The notes under the pieces were generated by a model. That model was not told the DNA's origin and made no database searches. It worked only from the letters and a program-made list of their open reading frames with translations. From Ophiothrix spiculata (lineage: Eukaryota; Echinodermata; Ophiuroidea; Amphilepidida; Ophiotrichidae), in the NCBI GenBank assembly GCA_000969725.1, contig JXSR01S073353.1: a DNA stretch of 30,987 nucleotides. One strand, given 5' to 3'. Each line of letters begins with the position of its first letter. The first letter of the stretch is position 1. Of this stretch, positions 9,940 to 19,265 are shown one piece after another. The position numbers and the translations under genes were made by a program.

Positions 9940-10374
9940 TCAAGTTGTTTTACCATCTTTATGAGGTGTCCGATTATGAACAAATCGCAAGGCCCGGTTT
10001 GATGAATCCACCGCTGTTCTAACAGATTTCCAGCATTCTTGTCGATCAGCAAGGCCAATGTTACAAATTTCAAACACCGTTGACTTCAATAACTGCAATC
10101 GTTCAGGATCCATGCGGTTCTGTCCCCTCACCCCTTGACAGTTACTGTTGATTCTCTCAGGGACTGTAAACAGTTTACTGACCAGGATTCTTGCCACTCG
10201 ATTGGGTTGATCTGCACTCGCCAGAAGTGTTTGCCTCAATTCTTCCTCTATTCCAAGTTGACCGTTAGCCTGCGTTACTATTGACCGACTGACTTCTTCC
10301 ATATTTTGGGCATGTCCGGGTGGTTTAGGTTCTACTCGTACTGTCCCAAATTGGAACTTCTTCTTGGTGTTAGA
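9940..10374 (-). CDS. Alternative terminal exon B of the MADS-like/C2H2/BEN gene: BEN domain, 144 residues
   Basis: The minus-strand acceptor tcttgttgcag at 10375-10376 opens in phase 0 (SNTKKKFQFGTVRVEPKPPG) and reads to TGA at 9940-9942. In the 576-residue isoform this is residues 433-576. An NMEEV segment leads into a BEN domain at about 491-565: RVARILVSKLF, then ERINSNCQGVRG, RMDPERLQLLKSTVFEICN, W and a final SSNRALRF. The LF..xER..N...G, LDP-like and C-terminal Trp/Arg features match BEN domains, a helical DNA- or protein-binding fold in chromatin regulators such as BEND3, NACC1 and Insensitive. About 44% of BEN positions are identical to exon A at 15957-16352. The shared layout (phase-0 acceptor, linker, MEEV, BEN, own stop) makes the two duplicated, mutually exclusive last exons. 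A separate neighbouring gene is the alternative. Confidence 0.8.
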   Translation of the reverse strand, partial: SNTKKKFQFGTVRVEPKPPGHAQNMEEVSRSIVTQANGQLGIEEELRQTLLASADQPNRVARILVSKLFTVPERINSNCQGVRGQNRMDPERLQLLKSTVFEICNIGLADRQECWKSVRTAVDSSNRALRFVHNRTPHKDGKTT

Positions 10375-11280
10375 CTGCAACAAGAGATAGACATGTTCCT
10401 AGTATTACTTCTTGTATCAAAAAGAACAGGGTGACTGGATGACGAATGGATTAATCAGAATAATTGGTAGATAGATGTCAAGCTTTGGTCACAAAACCTC
10501 ATAAAAACAATGGATCATATGAATTTCCAAGTTTGCAAGGGCCTGCTTATGTAGGCTATAAACTTGTCTACATGGACGAAGAAAAAGAACAAAATACTTC
10601 CAAAATTGTTGGTAGAGCACTAATAGCTATTCTGAAGTGTATTTGTGACCAAGCCATTGTTAGTAGCATGTACAGAATTAATCAGTGATGAAAATTGTAA
10701 GCTTTAAGATTGAACTCAAAAGGGTTAATTTTTCCGCAGACTTCCCCTATGTGCTCAAAAGAGTCAAGTTTCTAGCAAAAAAATGAAAAAATGAAAAAGC
10801 ATATTTCTTAAGTCTGTTATGGTAGCTGATACAAAGTTAATAAATGACCATAACATTAATTATCAAGAGAAATCATGTATGCAGAGACAATAATCAAGCT
10901 CTATCTTAAATTGTCCATCATATAGTCTGCCCTACCCAGGATATGGGAAGCTGCATTGAATATTACAATCTACAAGTATTGATATGATCTGCTTGGGGAA
11001 AAACTGAATCAAGCTTGTCATAAGCTTCCTGACAAGATTACTACAAAGAACACAGAGTACTTCTACTATTGTTACCAAATGATACAATGAAAAACCCAGG
11101 ATACATGTTGAATTTTCTTGCAGGTTTGTTCTTTTTAGCAAAAAATCTAAATTCTGTTCAACCATCTTAAACACTCGCATTAGTTTTCAGTAATCATAAT
11201 AAAAACTCTCTCTCAAAAAAAATAGTTTAACAGTCAGTAAAGTCAATCACTCAAAGAGAAGACACTGGATCTAGTATAAA
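10375..11280. other. Intronic stretch with a SINE fragment, otherwise nothing recognised
   Basis: Part of the intron ahead of terminal exon B if the gene model holds. Apart from the SINE piece at about 10911-10993, no exon or transposon end was recognised. Confidence 0.4.
10911..10993 (+). repeat. Fragment of the SINE family also seen at 17507-17712
   Basis: Shares TTGTCCATCATA, GTCTGCCCT.ACCCAGG, ATATGGGAAGCTGCAT and TATTACAATCTA blocks with the copy at 17507. Head and tail are missing. Confidence 0.6.
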
Positions 11281-11303
11281 ATATGACCCTCTTAAACACT
11301 ATA

Positions 11304-12170
11304 CGAGGTGTCAACAGAAAAGCCATTTTGTGGGTTAAAGGCATTATGCTTGGGCATGAAAACTTGTGAAAACTTATTTGAATAAAAGAAAGACCTAAAT
11401 AGAATCCACATAAACAAACAAAATCATATCATTTGCTCTAAAAAGACAATTTTCAGTGAAATTCATTTCGTGGGGTTTTGTCAGCAGTGTTTCTATTTTG
11501 ACATTCCAAATGTGTGCCTGTTGATGAAAATTATTATAAGAAGGTTAAATATAAATTGAACTGCATATTTTTAAATGTTAATAACTTTAAAACCAAGATT
11601 AGTATTACAACTCTAGACATATGTATTGATAGAGGGGCCTTGAAGAATTATTTTGGTACCAAACCAGAGGTACCAAACATTATGCAATCAGTAACCTCCT
11701 AAGATAGCAAGAAGGTCTGAAAGTTCAAAGTGGAACCACTGTACCATCCAATGCTGAAACTCTTCTGTCATTTCACCATGACGACATGACACCTCATACA
11801 ACTAAACAGTTTAGAATGATTTTATCAGTTAACATTTTCATGAATAATCATATAGCTTAAGACAACCCAACCCTGGCCCTTTCACTCTCATGATTTAAGT
11901 CCGCCCGATTACCTTTTTGGGTTGTCTGAAGGACAGTACATCTTGACAACCTGGACAGAACATTGCTAGTGAAAACAGGAAAATCAAGAAGAACATATGC
12001 ACAAACATCCAGAACTTTGTCATTAGAGTCAAAGAATGTTGAAATCTGCAAGGAGGCCATCTAGAACATAGTCTGAAATACTTGTCAGCTTAATCTTGAT
12101 AAGGAGGTAATTCAAAATGTCCCTGTGAGTGACTTTGAATGTTTGTTGCTGGGTAATGCTGTCGTGCACC
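11304..12170 (+). pseudogene. Decayed mariner-like transposase relic
   Basis: In broken frames the plus strand shows HHDDMTPHTT (from about 11774), matching the HDNARPHT catalytic-Asp block of mariner transposases. About 42 codons later comes HDLSPPDYLFG (11889-11921), matching the YSPDLAPSDYHLF block that carries the third catalytic Asp. The two motifs lie in different frames, so at least one frameshift separates them. An ACGAGGTGTCAACAGAAAAG motif near 11304 could be the left terminus, but no right terminus was found, so the limits are approximate. Confidence 0.5.
11545..11672 (+). repeat. Diverged dispersed repeat, pair with 14745-14876
   Basis: The order of blocks TTTTTAAATG, ATAACTTTAAAACCA and GAATTATTTTGGTACCAAAC is found again on the opposite strand at 14745-14876. 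Probably a fragment of an old DNA element. Confidence 0.5.
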
Positions 12171-12345
12171 ATTTAAAGATAAGCATACTGCTAAAGTTAC
12201 ACTTTGACAAATGAAAATCATCTTAACCCTAACACTTTAAAGCACCTCTTCGTTTAAAAACTATCTCCTCGGAAATTTTAAGGTCAAAAATCACGGGTTT
12301 TCACCTGGATTCGAACCCAGGACCTCTCGCTTCCCAGTCCGATTA

Positions 12346-13818
12346 CACTGGTCTACAAATTTTCAAAAAATTCAAGTATCTGTGATGAAACATACCTTCC
12401 TTTGTCAATTTTGGGCTGCTGAGCATGAATATGACCATTAAAAAATCCGATTAGCTCTAGTTTTTAAGAATTTTGCGATTAAATATTTTACATGGCAACG
12501 TATAGGAGCAATACACAATGTGGTAGATCTACATGCATTTTATGTATATACAGTTACACAGATTATGAAGGTTCTACTTGATGCTTCTTTGGTTGTTTTT
12601 TATACTTAATATCTAGGTCATGCTTTTTTTAAGGACTAATAGAAATCTCACAATAATGATGTGTTCTATTTGTCTTGATAACGTTTCTCTACATGGCTTA
12701 GATCAAAACTTTCACCTTGTTATCACCAACTGCAACAAGTTTACTGGAAATGAATCGATGTGATTGAAGTAAATGGATTTTTAAGGACATTGTAGCCCAA
12801 CTTTCAATAGCAAAGTAGCATGTCTTCCACAAATTGTTTGTAAATGCCAGCTTCATCATTTCCAAGGAAATTGTTAGCAATTTGGGAGTATTATTTTCCT
12901 TCCTATGATGCATGGATTTGAGGAACAACAAATTAATACACCCTCTATTGCTTTTCTATCAGCTCTAGGAATTAAGTATCAAGGCTCCATGGATTGCTGA
13001 TCCATGGCCTTCATTCTTTATGAGTCCCAGTTTTTAGGAAAACCTTGTTTTGGTTTACAAGTGAAAGACATTGCACATATTGAGTTCAAGATTCAAGTTG
13101 TTACTGGGAAGGTCAGTCTCATTGAATGTCATTAATGAGAAGCAGTTGGTGGGAAGATCTTGCTCAACCATCCCATTCAGAGAGAAAAGAATAATACTAT
13201 GTGTAACCTCATTGAGAACAAGCAAGATATAGTAATGATTTTGAGGTCACCGCAAATCTGTCATTGATACTTGGCATATGTGTACCGCCGCGGCAAAAGG
13301 GTCCAGTTGTCGGCTCGTACATGTTGCTCCTTGTAGCATATCTAATGTATGGTATTTGTATACATCAGATATGCTACAATGAGCAACATGTAGGAGTCGA
13401 CAACTGGACCCTTTCGCCGCGGCGGTACACATATTTAATGCATTCTTAAAAGTTGCTTCACATTGTCAAGTTTATTTCATGTAAAAGTACTTGCTGAGAC
13501 TCAATCAATAACATCAATAAGAAACCTCCACTCATTAGGACTTTGAGCTTTCTTAGCTTCATTTAAACCATCAACATCAACTGTCTTAGATTTTTCCAGT
13601 CAAAAATTATAACAACATCATGTTTCTGTACTCAACATTGTGCTACTCCCTATATTGCCTATTGGGTCCTATTGTGGTACACAGTATATAACTGGGGTTG
13701 TGTATCTTTAAAACAAGAGCTAACTAGCATTTTTAAGCATCATTTTTGGTTTCAGTGACCCAAAATGAGTCAAGATTGACTACTTTCATTTAAGATACTT
13801 TTTAGCTGTAGACCAGTG
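12346..13818 (-). mobile_element. 1473-bp DNA transposon relic with CACTGGTCTACA ends and TTA target duplication
   Basis: Perfect 12-bp inverted ends CACTGGTCTACA / TGTAGACCAGTG are flanked by TTA on each side (12343-12345, 13819-13821). The empty-site sequence is known from the intact MITE copy nearby (CCGATTATCACTATG), which proves the boundaries. CACTG termini with a 3-bp duplication suggest the CACTA/Mirage/Chapaev group. A TTA duplication alone would also fit PIF/Harbinger. On the minus strand near 12700-12930 a broken frame reads ATMSLKIHLLQSHRF followed by an AVGD motif, resembling part of a repetitive transposase-like protein common in invertebrate genomes (recognition from memory, moderate). 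Otherwise no intact frame. It carries a foldback insert at 13279-13431. Confidence 0.8.
13279..13431. mobile_element. 153-bp near-perfect palindromic MITE (TA target) nested in the CACTG element
   Basis: Arms of about 71 bp starting TGTGTACCGCCGCGGC pair across a spacer of about 9-11 nt with only a handful of mismatches. TA flanks both ends (13277-13278 and 13432-13433). The outer parts are GC-rich (CCGCGG), unlike the AT-rich surroundings. Both strands show short open frames only because the palindrome mirrors itself. Confidence 0.88.
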
Positions 13819-13994
13819 TTATCACTATGTCAGGCCACTGAGCAGGCACTGTCATGGCAGCGTTTCCGTGATCATAGCTGACTCCGGTCTATGACGTATT
13901 TGGACTTAGGCGATTTTCTTGATTTTGTGGAATAGGATTTTGTGAGGTTTGGTGGCGTTAGGGTTAGTCTAGGCACATATATGGGCTTTATTAA

Positions 13995-14240
13995 CCCTAA
14001 CACTTTTAAGCACCTCTTCGTTTAAAAACTATCTCCTCGGAAATTTTAAGGTCAAAAATCACGGGTTTTCGCCTGGATTCGAACCCGGGACCTCTCGCTT
14101 CCCAGTCCGATTATCACTATGTGAGGCCACTGAGCAGGCGCTGCCATGGCAGCGATTCCGTGATCATAGCTGACTCCGGTCTATGACGTATTTGGACTTA
14201 GGCGATTTTCTTGATTTTGTGAGGTTCGGTGGCATTAGGG
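13995..14240 (-). mobile_element. TTAA-target MITE with tRNA-like core, copy 3 (intact, 246 bp)
   Basis: TTAA on both sides (13991-13994, 14241-14244). Starts CCCTAACAC and ends GGCATTAGGG, so inverted ends are only about 9 bp. On the minus strand the core reads like the 3' half of a tRNA: GGACTGGGAAGCGAGAGG (anticodon-arm-like) followed by GGTTCGAATCC (B box). It lies in the same orientation as copy 2, only 31 bp from its end. Confidence 0.85.
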
Positions 14241-14244
14241 TTAA

Positions 14245-15759
14245 TGAGCATTATGACAAAACCACAATCAAGCATCTTCCTATTAACATTGTAAAAGCTG
14301 TTTCGCTGCATAAGTCATGAACCCTTTCAGACTCATAGAACGCCTGAGCGTTTCTAGCAAATAAAGAAATACTTAAAAAAAAATACAATAACCAAAATGT
14401 TTGTATCACCGAAATGAAACAACTTATAGTATCATATTTGGTGTCATTTTAAAGCTTGTATAAATGTCCTCTAAGACCTCAGGAAAAGAGATTAAGCGTA
14501 ACATGCATACCATGATAGTTATGATGATATACTCGAGGTGAAACCTCAAAATTGGAACTTGAAAATTAATTTGGGTACAAAAGGGTTAAAATATTCATGA
14601 ATAGTGCTCCTGTCTTCAAACATTGATGCCTCCCCTACATGTGAGTCGCACATTTATTTTTCTTCTCGGTACGCGGTATGAAATTGCGCTCTTTATGTTT
14701 GCCGTAATTTACATTGAAATTGATTTTCAAAAATGGTAATGGCATCATGTTTGGTACCAAAATAATTCTACAAGTCTCCTCTATTAAAACATATTTTATA
14801 CCATGCAAATCCTGGTTTTAAAGTTATAAGCATTTAAAAATGTGCAGTTAATGTTTGGACACCCTGTACTTAACATGATTTCTTCACTAAAATATATTGT
14901 TAGTAACAAAGAAGTCTAAATTTTAAGAATTTAGTAATTTATTTCTAGAAACACTATAACTGAATTTTTCATTCCCTGGAGAATCAAAAATTCAAATCAC
15001 AAATAACTGTCTGTATTACTATAAATGTTCAAGTTCAACAAGAATGGTTTTGGATATTAGTTGGAAGTACTTTCTAAAAATGCAATAAAATCATTAAGTG
15101 TTGAGGAAAGTTCACTCCACTTTGGTGATTGTATCTAATGCTTTTAACTTTTGTTTACAGACTGATTTCTCTGTTTAGTATGACGTGGACAATAGCTACA
15201 TCAATCTATTATAATTTATAATAATAATAATATGAAAACATTTGAATACCAAAAGGCAAAACTGATGAAAGTCCACAAGATTCATTTTGCATTTTGAAGA
15301 AAACTACTATACCCATTTGTCCAATTCAAGAATTTGCAATCTTTCGAACCTTTTAAATGTATACTCTCACTTCCACAAGTTTGACAAAATCATCACATTT
15401 ATAACCGACATACATGTAGTGTCAAAGTATTTGAACATGTGTTTGTATGCTGGTTTGAAATAACCCAGCATTGAAGGCGGTATACTTTCAGAAAAATCAG
15501 TAGTTGAATTGGAAGAGTGGATACGGTATCCCTAATGGTGAAGCCATGTCTTATTGGTTCACAGAGAAAGATTATATCGATTCAAAACACATCGCATGCG
15601 TTCCGCATGCGGAATCTCATTGAAAACGGACGGTCAAAATTGAATCTCAGCTTAAACCTGATCCTATTCAATCATATGCTTTAAATTATACAATTACCAG
15701 TACCCTAACAGTGCAAAACGCATTGCAACCGCACCGCAAATGGATAAAAGGAATCTGAC
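14245..15759. other. Intronic stretch with one dispersed repeat, otherwise nothing recognised
   Basis: Contains the repeat at 14745-14876 and an ATAATAATAAT microsatellite near 15217. Would form the 3' UTR or intron next to terminal exon A. No clear AATAAA signal close to the stop of that exon was found. Confidence 0.4.
14745..14876 (-). repeat. Diverged dispersed repeat, pair with 11545-11672, ending GGACACCCTGTA
   Basis: Reverse complement carries the same ordered blocks as 11545-11672 (CATTTTTAAATG, ATAACTTTAAAACCAGG, GAATTATTTTGGTACCAAAC). The outer GGACACCCTGTA motif also ends a similar AT-rich stretch near 1174. Confidence 0.5.
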
Positions 15760-15935
15760 CTTAAGACTTGGGTCATCGTTGCTCGCTCATATAAATCTTT
15801 TAGATCAATACTCCGTTCACACTTGTAGAAAGTTGTCATCAAATTCAGTTTTTGTTGGTCCAGCTCCTTGAGATGTACATTAGGATCATTGTGCATAAAT
15901 TGAACGAGCTTTTGCTGGTCAAGCTTCTTTGAGAT
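15760..15935 (-). CDS. Candidate additional exon of the MADS-like/BEN gene
   Basis: On the minus strand a good acceptor (tttttttatgcag) at 15936-15937 opens in phase 0, the same phase in which exon 3 ends. It reads 58 codons to a plausible donor (CTTAAG/GTCAGA), leaving phase 2. The peptide is hydrophilic and helix-prone with an internal duplication: SKKLDQQKLVQFM and LKELDQQKLNLMT, followed by FYKCERSIDLKDLYERA. I recognise no domain. It sits only about 21 nt beyond the stop of terminal exon A, so it could be used only in transcripts skipping that exon, and its phase-2 exit does not match exon B, which enters in phase 0. It may be a third alternative tail or chance. Confidence 0.3.
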
Positions 15936-15956
15936 CTGCATAAAAAAGAATCCCTC

Positions 15957-16352
15957 TCATTCGTGTGATTTATTGAAGCGAATTATTCTATTCGATGCAT
16001 CAATTGCATTTTTGATTTTCTTCCACATTTTTTCTTGTTCAAATTCATTAATATGGAGACTGCAAATTTCAAAAACTGCTGATCTCAAGATATCCATACG
16101 AACAGGATCCATTTGTTCCTTGCAACCGACTCCCGTGCAATTCCCATTGACACGTTCTTCTCTAGTGAAGAGTTTATTGGCCAAGATCCTTGCGACTAGC
16201 GTGGGCTTATATGCATATGCATGGAGCGTTTGCTTCAAATCTTCTTTGAGTAGCATTGTTCCATCATATGATGATGTTAAGACGTTGTTGACTTCCTCCA
16301 TTGTGACCGCTTGTTTACGTACAAATCCAGCGCTTTTTGGTTTAAAGTCAAA
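15957..16352 (-). CDS. Alternative terminal exon A of the MADS-like/C2H2/BEN gene: BEN domain, 131 residues
   Basis: The acceptor tttattgcag at 16353-16354 opens in phase 0 (FDFKPKSAGFVRKQA) and runs to TGA at 15957-15959, with no donor-like site before the stop. In the 563-residue isoform this is residues 433-563. TMEEV at about 454 leads to a BEN domain at about 484-558: LVARILANKLFTREERVNGN, C.GVGC, MDPVRMDILRSAVFEIC, a Trp in MWKKIKNAID and ASNRIIRF. The ordered helices, the LDP-type motif and the Trp near the C-terminus are BEN hallmarks. The expected role is DNA binding or corepressor recruitment in the nucleus. It is the nearer of two BEN exons to the shared body of the gene and may be the default tail. 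Confidence 0.85.
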   Translation of the reverse strand, partial: FDFKPKSAGFVRKQAVTMEEVNNVLTSSYDGTMLLKEDLKQTLHAYAYKPTLVARILANKLFTREERVNGNCTGVGCKEQMDPVRMDILRSAVFEICSLHINEFEQEKMWKKIKNAIDASNRIIRFNKSHE

Positions 16353-17110
16353 CTGCAATAAATATGGGGACATGAGAATTAGTGTTTTTCTAATCTTGTT
16401 AGATGTAATTCAAAAGGATCATTATTTCAATTATAATTTGTTCATTGCATGATCTTATTTTCATAACTATGCATTTCTAAGCATGCCTGATGATAAAGAC
16501 ATTGCTCAAATCAAAATATTGCCCGGGCTTCAGATCAATTCAATTTGTCATTGCATTTCACAGACATGGAAAGCCTATTTATGCTTTTTGCTGCCCTCCT
16601 TCAAAATAAAAGCATCATAACTAATTTTCCTTTAAAACAAACTTTTCTTGGAATTTCCAATGTCAAAAATGGATACCCCTGCTCTAAGAAAAACATTTGA
16701 AAAGCAATATAAAGATGCATGTATTGAATTAGCAATGAAAAATCACACCAAAGAACTTGTGTATAAGAAATGGGATTAGAAAAACACTTTTCCCCATTGA
16801 AATCATATCATGGAAGCCCGGCATGGAAGAACATGTATAGGCTGTAAAGTCTCCGGAGATTGCAAAATCTGCTGAGAGCACCAAGACAGTAATAAATATA
16901 TCAAATATATGTACATTTTTTCTTCTTTCCTCCATAATACAATAAGGACACTTACAATCAAATCAAAGAATCTTTGATCAAATCAACATCACTTTAGGTA
17001 GGTACTGAATTGTGTAGTAAAAATATGACAGCTATATCAGTGGTAGTTGCCAACTTTCTATGGTTTTTAAGTTGATCGTAATTCACAGCTAGAGGATACA
17101 GCCTGGCAAC
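16353..17110. other. Intronic stretch, nothing recognised
   Basis: Start of the 4.8-kb intron between exon 3 and terminal exon A. No exon, tRNA or transposon end seen. Confidence 0.4.
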
Positions 17111-17240
17111 TATAGGCCAAACAATAATTTATTGGATAGTATAAACAGAAATCCAGAGTGCAGGGCTCCATTGTTTGTCAATGCAAATCCTGCCCTGCAT
17201 TTTTGTTTACATTGTCCAATAAATTATTGTTTTGCCTATA
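17111..17240. mobile_element. 130-bp MITE, family shared with 22118-22236 and 25806-25925, copy 1
   Basis: Ends CTATAGGCCAAACAATAATT and, on the other strand, CTATAGGCAAAACAATAATT are inverted repeats that continue inward through TTATTGGA, AACA.AAAT, and a CAGGGC block (about 50 bp per arm). TA is present at both ends. Best preserved of three copies. Confidence 0.8.
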
Positions 17241-17506
17241 GTAATTTTGACATCACACTGTTACGGAGAATTGATTCAATCAAATGTTCTAGATCATGTT
17301 AAAAAGTCAAGACTAACCCTGCTTATAATATAGTGCCCTGATCTTGCAGATAATTTCACAGGATCACTTCTCATTCACACATAACCTATTCCAAAAACCT
17401 AAATCCTGATCTGCAAGGCCTATACCTTCTACCATATATGTATAATTCATGATACAAATGTATGATGGGCTTAATTTAGCAACTTAAAAACTGTCATCAG
17501 ATTTGT

Positions 17507-17712
17507 CCATCATAGTCTGCCCTGACCCAGGATATGGGAAGCTGCATAAAGGGTACATATTACAATCTAACTACCAATAGGATATGCGCTTGAAAAGGCT
17601 GCAAAACGCCTAAATGAAGTGAAATGATTGTGACGATCTACCTGCAGTGAATCATGAGCAGTTTGATCTAAATAGAAAATCGCTATACAAAAACCAGTTA
17701 TTATTATGATTA
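17507..17712 (+). repeat. tRNA-SINE-type repeat, 5'-truncated copy
   Basis: Shares the body and 3' end of the SINE at 25170-25492: TGATTGTGACGAT, TACCTG.AG, AATCGCTATACAAAAACCAG and an ATTATTATGATTA tail. The tRNA-like head is absent. Confidence 0.65.
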
Positions 17713-17812
17713 TAAGAAAAGAAAAGAAAATTTAAGATGTAAAATTAAAACTGAAAATAATAATAATGACTTTAAGTTGACCTATAGGCCATGACCTAAA
17801 ACTCCATTTTTA

Positions 17813-17944
17813 GGCTCTGTCACACATCACGAAATGTAAGAATAATGTATACTGGTTTGGTAATCGATATACATGTATTTCAGTGACTGAAACAGTACAT
17901 GTTATTTGTACGTTTGGGCTTTTCAGTGATGTGTTGCGGAGCCC
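17813..17944. mobile_element. 132-bp MITE with TTA target duplication
   Basis: Inverted ends GGCTCTGTCACACATCAC (left) and GGGCTCCGCAACACATCAC (right, reverse-complemented), with TTA at 17810-17812 and 17945-17947. No coding content. Confidence 0.6.
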
Positions 17945-17947
17945 TTA

Positions 17948-18900
17948 GACTTAAGAGCAAAATGGAAATAAAGTTACATGTTTATCCCCACTCACACATT
18001 TGACCTTACCCCTTTCATGGGCAATCTTTGCCTTTTTGTGTCCCTGGAGTATAAATCAACGCATTCGCACCTGGGAGTTGTGTGGTAATTTCATTTATTT
18101 ATAGAACTTAATGAAATGTAGCAAGTTTGAAAAGAGCCAAACTATTACTTGGGGTAGTTTTATTGTTAACAAAGGTCCTCAGTTAAACAGCTTAATATTT
18201 AAGCAACAGGTATCAATCAATCAAAGGAAATTTGTAAAGTGCCAAAATCAAAAAGACATTTTGCTTCAAGGTGCTTTCGACAGACACATGGAAAATTAAA
18301 ACCATACACTTGATCAAATAAATAAGTCTTTACAGTTTCTTAAACACATCACCAGTCTTTACATCCTTGATAATAGTCAGGAAGAAGAATCCATTTCTTT
18401 GGTTCATAATAAGAGATTGAGCAATCAGCAAAAGTGACCGATTGAGTTCTTGGCACAGTATATTTACATAATACTTCTCTGGACTCCTTGGGAGACCAGT
18501 ACATTTGAATAGGAAATGATTGTCGGAATGAACTAATTATGAATATCTATTTCTTTCTTCTGCAAGCTAGTTTAGCCAAGACCTAAACCAAATTCTAAGC
18601 ATGTGGAAAGGTAAAGTATTTCAAACTGTCATGTTACTGAACGTACATGTAGTTAAAACAAGCTTAGGGATCACATTATGGCCAATTGGACTTATTGCAT
18701 GATTGCAATTAGGAAAATGGTGGTCACAAAATTCTAAAATAAATCCAACTGTCCTCAAAATGAAGATGTTGAGTAAAAGGTTAATAAATTTTTACCAAAT
18801 CACTGTTGAGTTTGCAAAAAAACCCAGCAGACTTTTTGAATCCATGGGTATTTTTCACTACACTCTTAAAAAGAAAGGATCAAATTGATCCGATTAAGTA
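17948..18900. other. Intronic stretch, nothing recognised
   Basis: Short plus-strand open frames near 18111 and 18703 have no recognisable content and run antisense to the main gene. Confidence 0.4.
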
Positions 18901-18907
18901 TCAAATA

Positions 18908-19265
18908 TGAGCTTACCTCTTAAACCCGAGAACCCACCCGTCATAAAATTACCCGGGTACAAAATTTGAAGAAATATTACCCAAACTGGACAATAAAATC
19001 ATACAATTTTGAACACAAAAATCTATGTTCAACAATTTATGATAAAATCATCATCTGATTGAAGTAAACATGATAAATCATGACCACAATCGGCGAAAAC
19101 TCAAATTTTGGTGTACTTGAGACATCATATGGTCGTAGTAGACCCGTCAAACTTCCCGTTCTAACATTGTAAATGCTCATTATCAATACGGTCGGGTACG
19201 GTTCCCGACCGAAAAATAAGTTCGGGACCCGGGTAGCAAATTACCCGAAAAGTCCCAGGCCTAGC
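18908..19265 (-). repeat. Dispersed repeat with TTACCCGGGTAC and CCTGGGACT motifs
   Basis: TTACCCGGGTAC at 18949-18960 and AGTCCCAGGCCTAG at 19251-19264 recur near 24599-24644 (on the opposite arrangement) and, for the second motif, at 23366-23379. Likely fragments of one family. Ends not defined. Confidence 0.4.

Larger units (their letters stand above)
12227..13963 (-). mobile_element. TTAA-target MITE with tRNA-like core, copy 2, split by a younger insertion
   Basis: The two halves, 12227-12345 and 13819-13963, together give one element nearly identical to the intact copy at 13995-14240. It starts after TTAA (12223-12226) with CCCTAACAC and ends GTTAGGG followed by TTAG. The left half contains a B-box-like GGTTCGAATCC on the minus strand within a tRNA-like GGACTGGGAAGCGAGAGG context. 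The split falls at a TTA that became duplicated around the inserted CACTG element. Confidence 0.8.

Noticed and set aside
13247-13449. Mirror-image open frames on both strands
   Set aside because: They result from the 153-bp palindrome and show no domain.
13990-14244. Telomeric repeat or chromosome-fusion scar from TTAGGGTTA motifs
   Set aside because: Only about one and a half units occur, always at the ends of a defined MITE.
15973-16452. A 159-codon plus-strand open frame
   Set aside because: It runs antisense to BEN exon A, whose frame has a clear domain and splice sites. The plus-strand product has no recognisable content.
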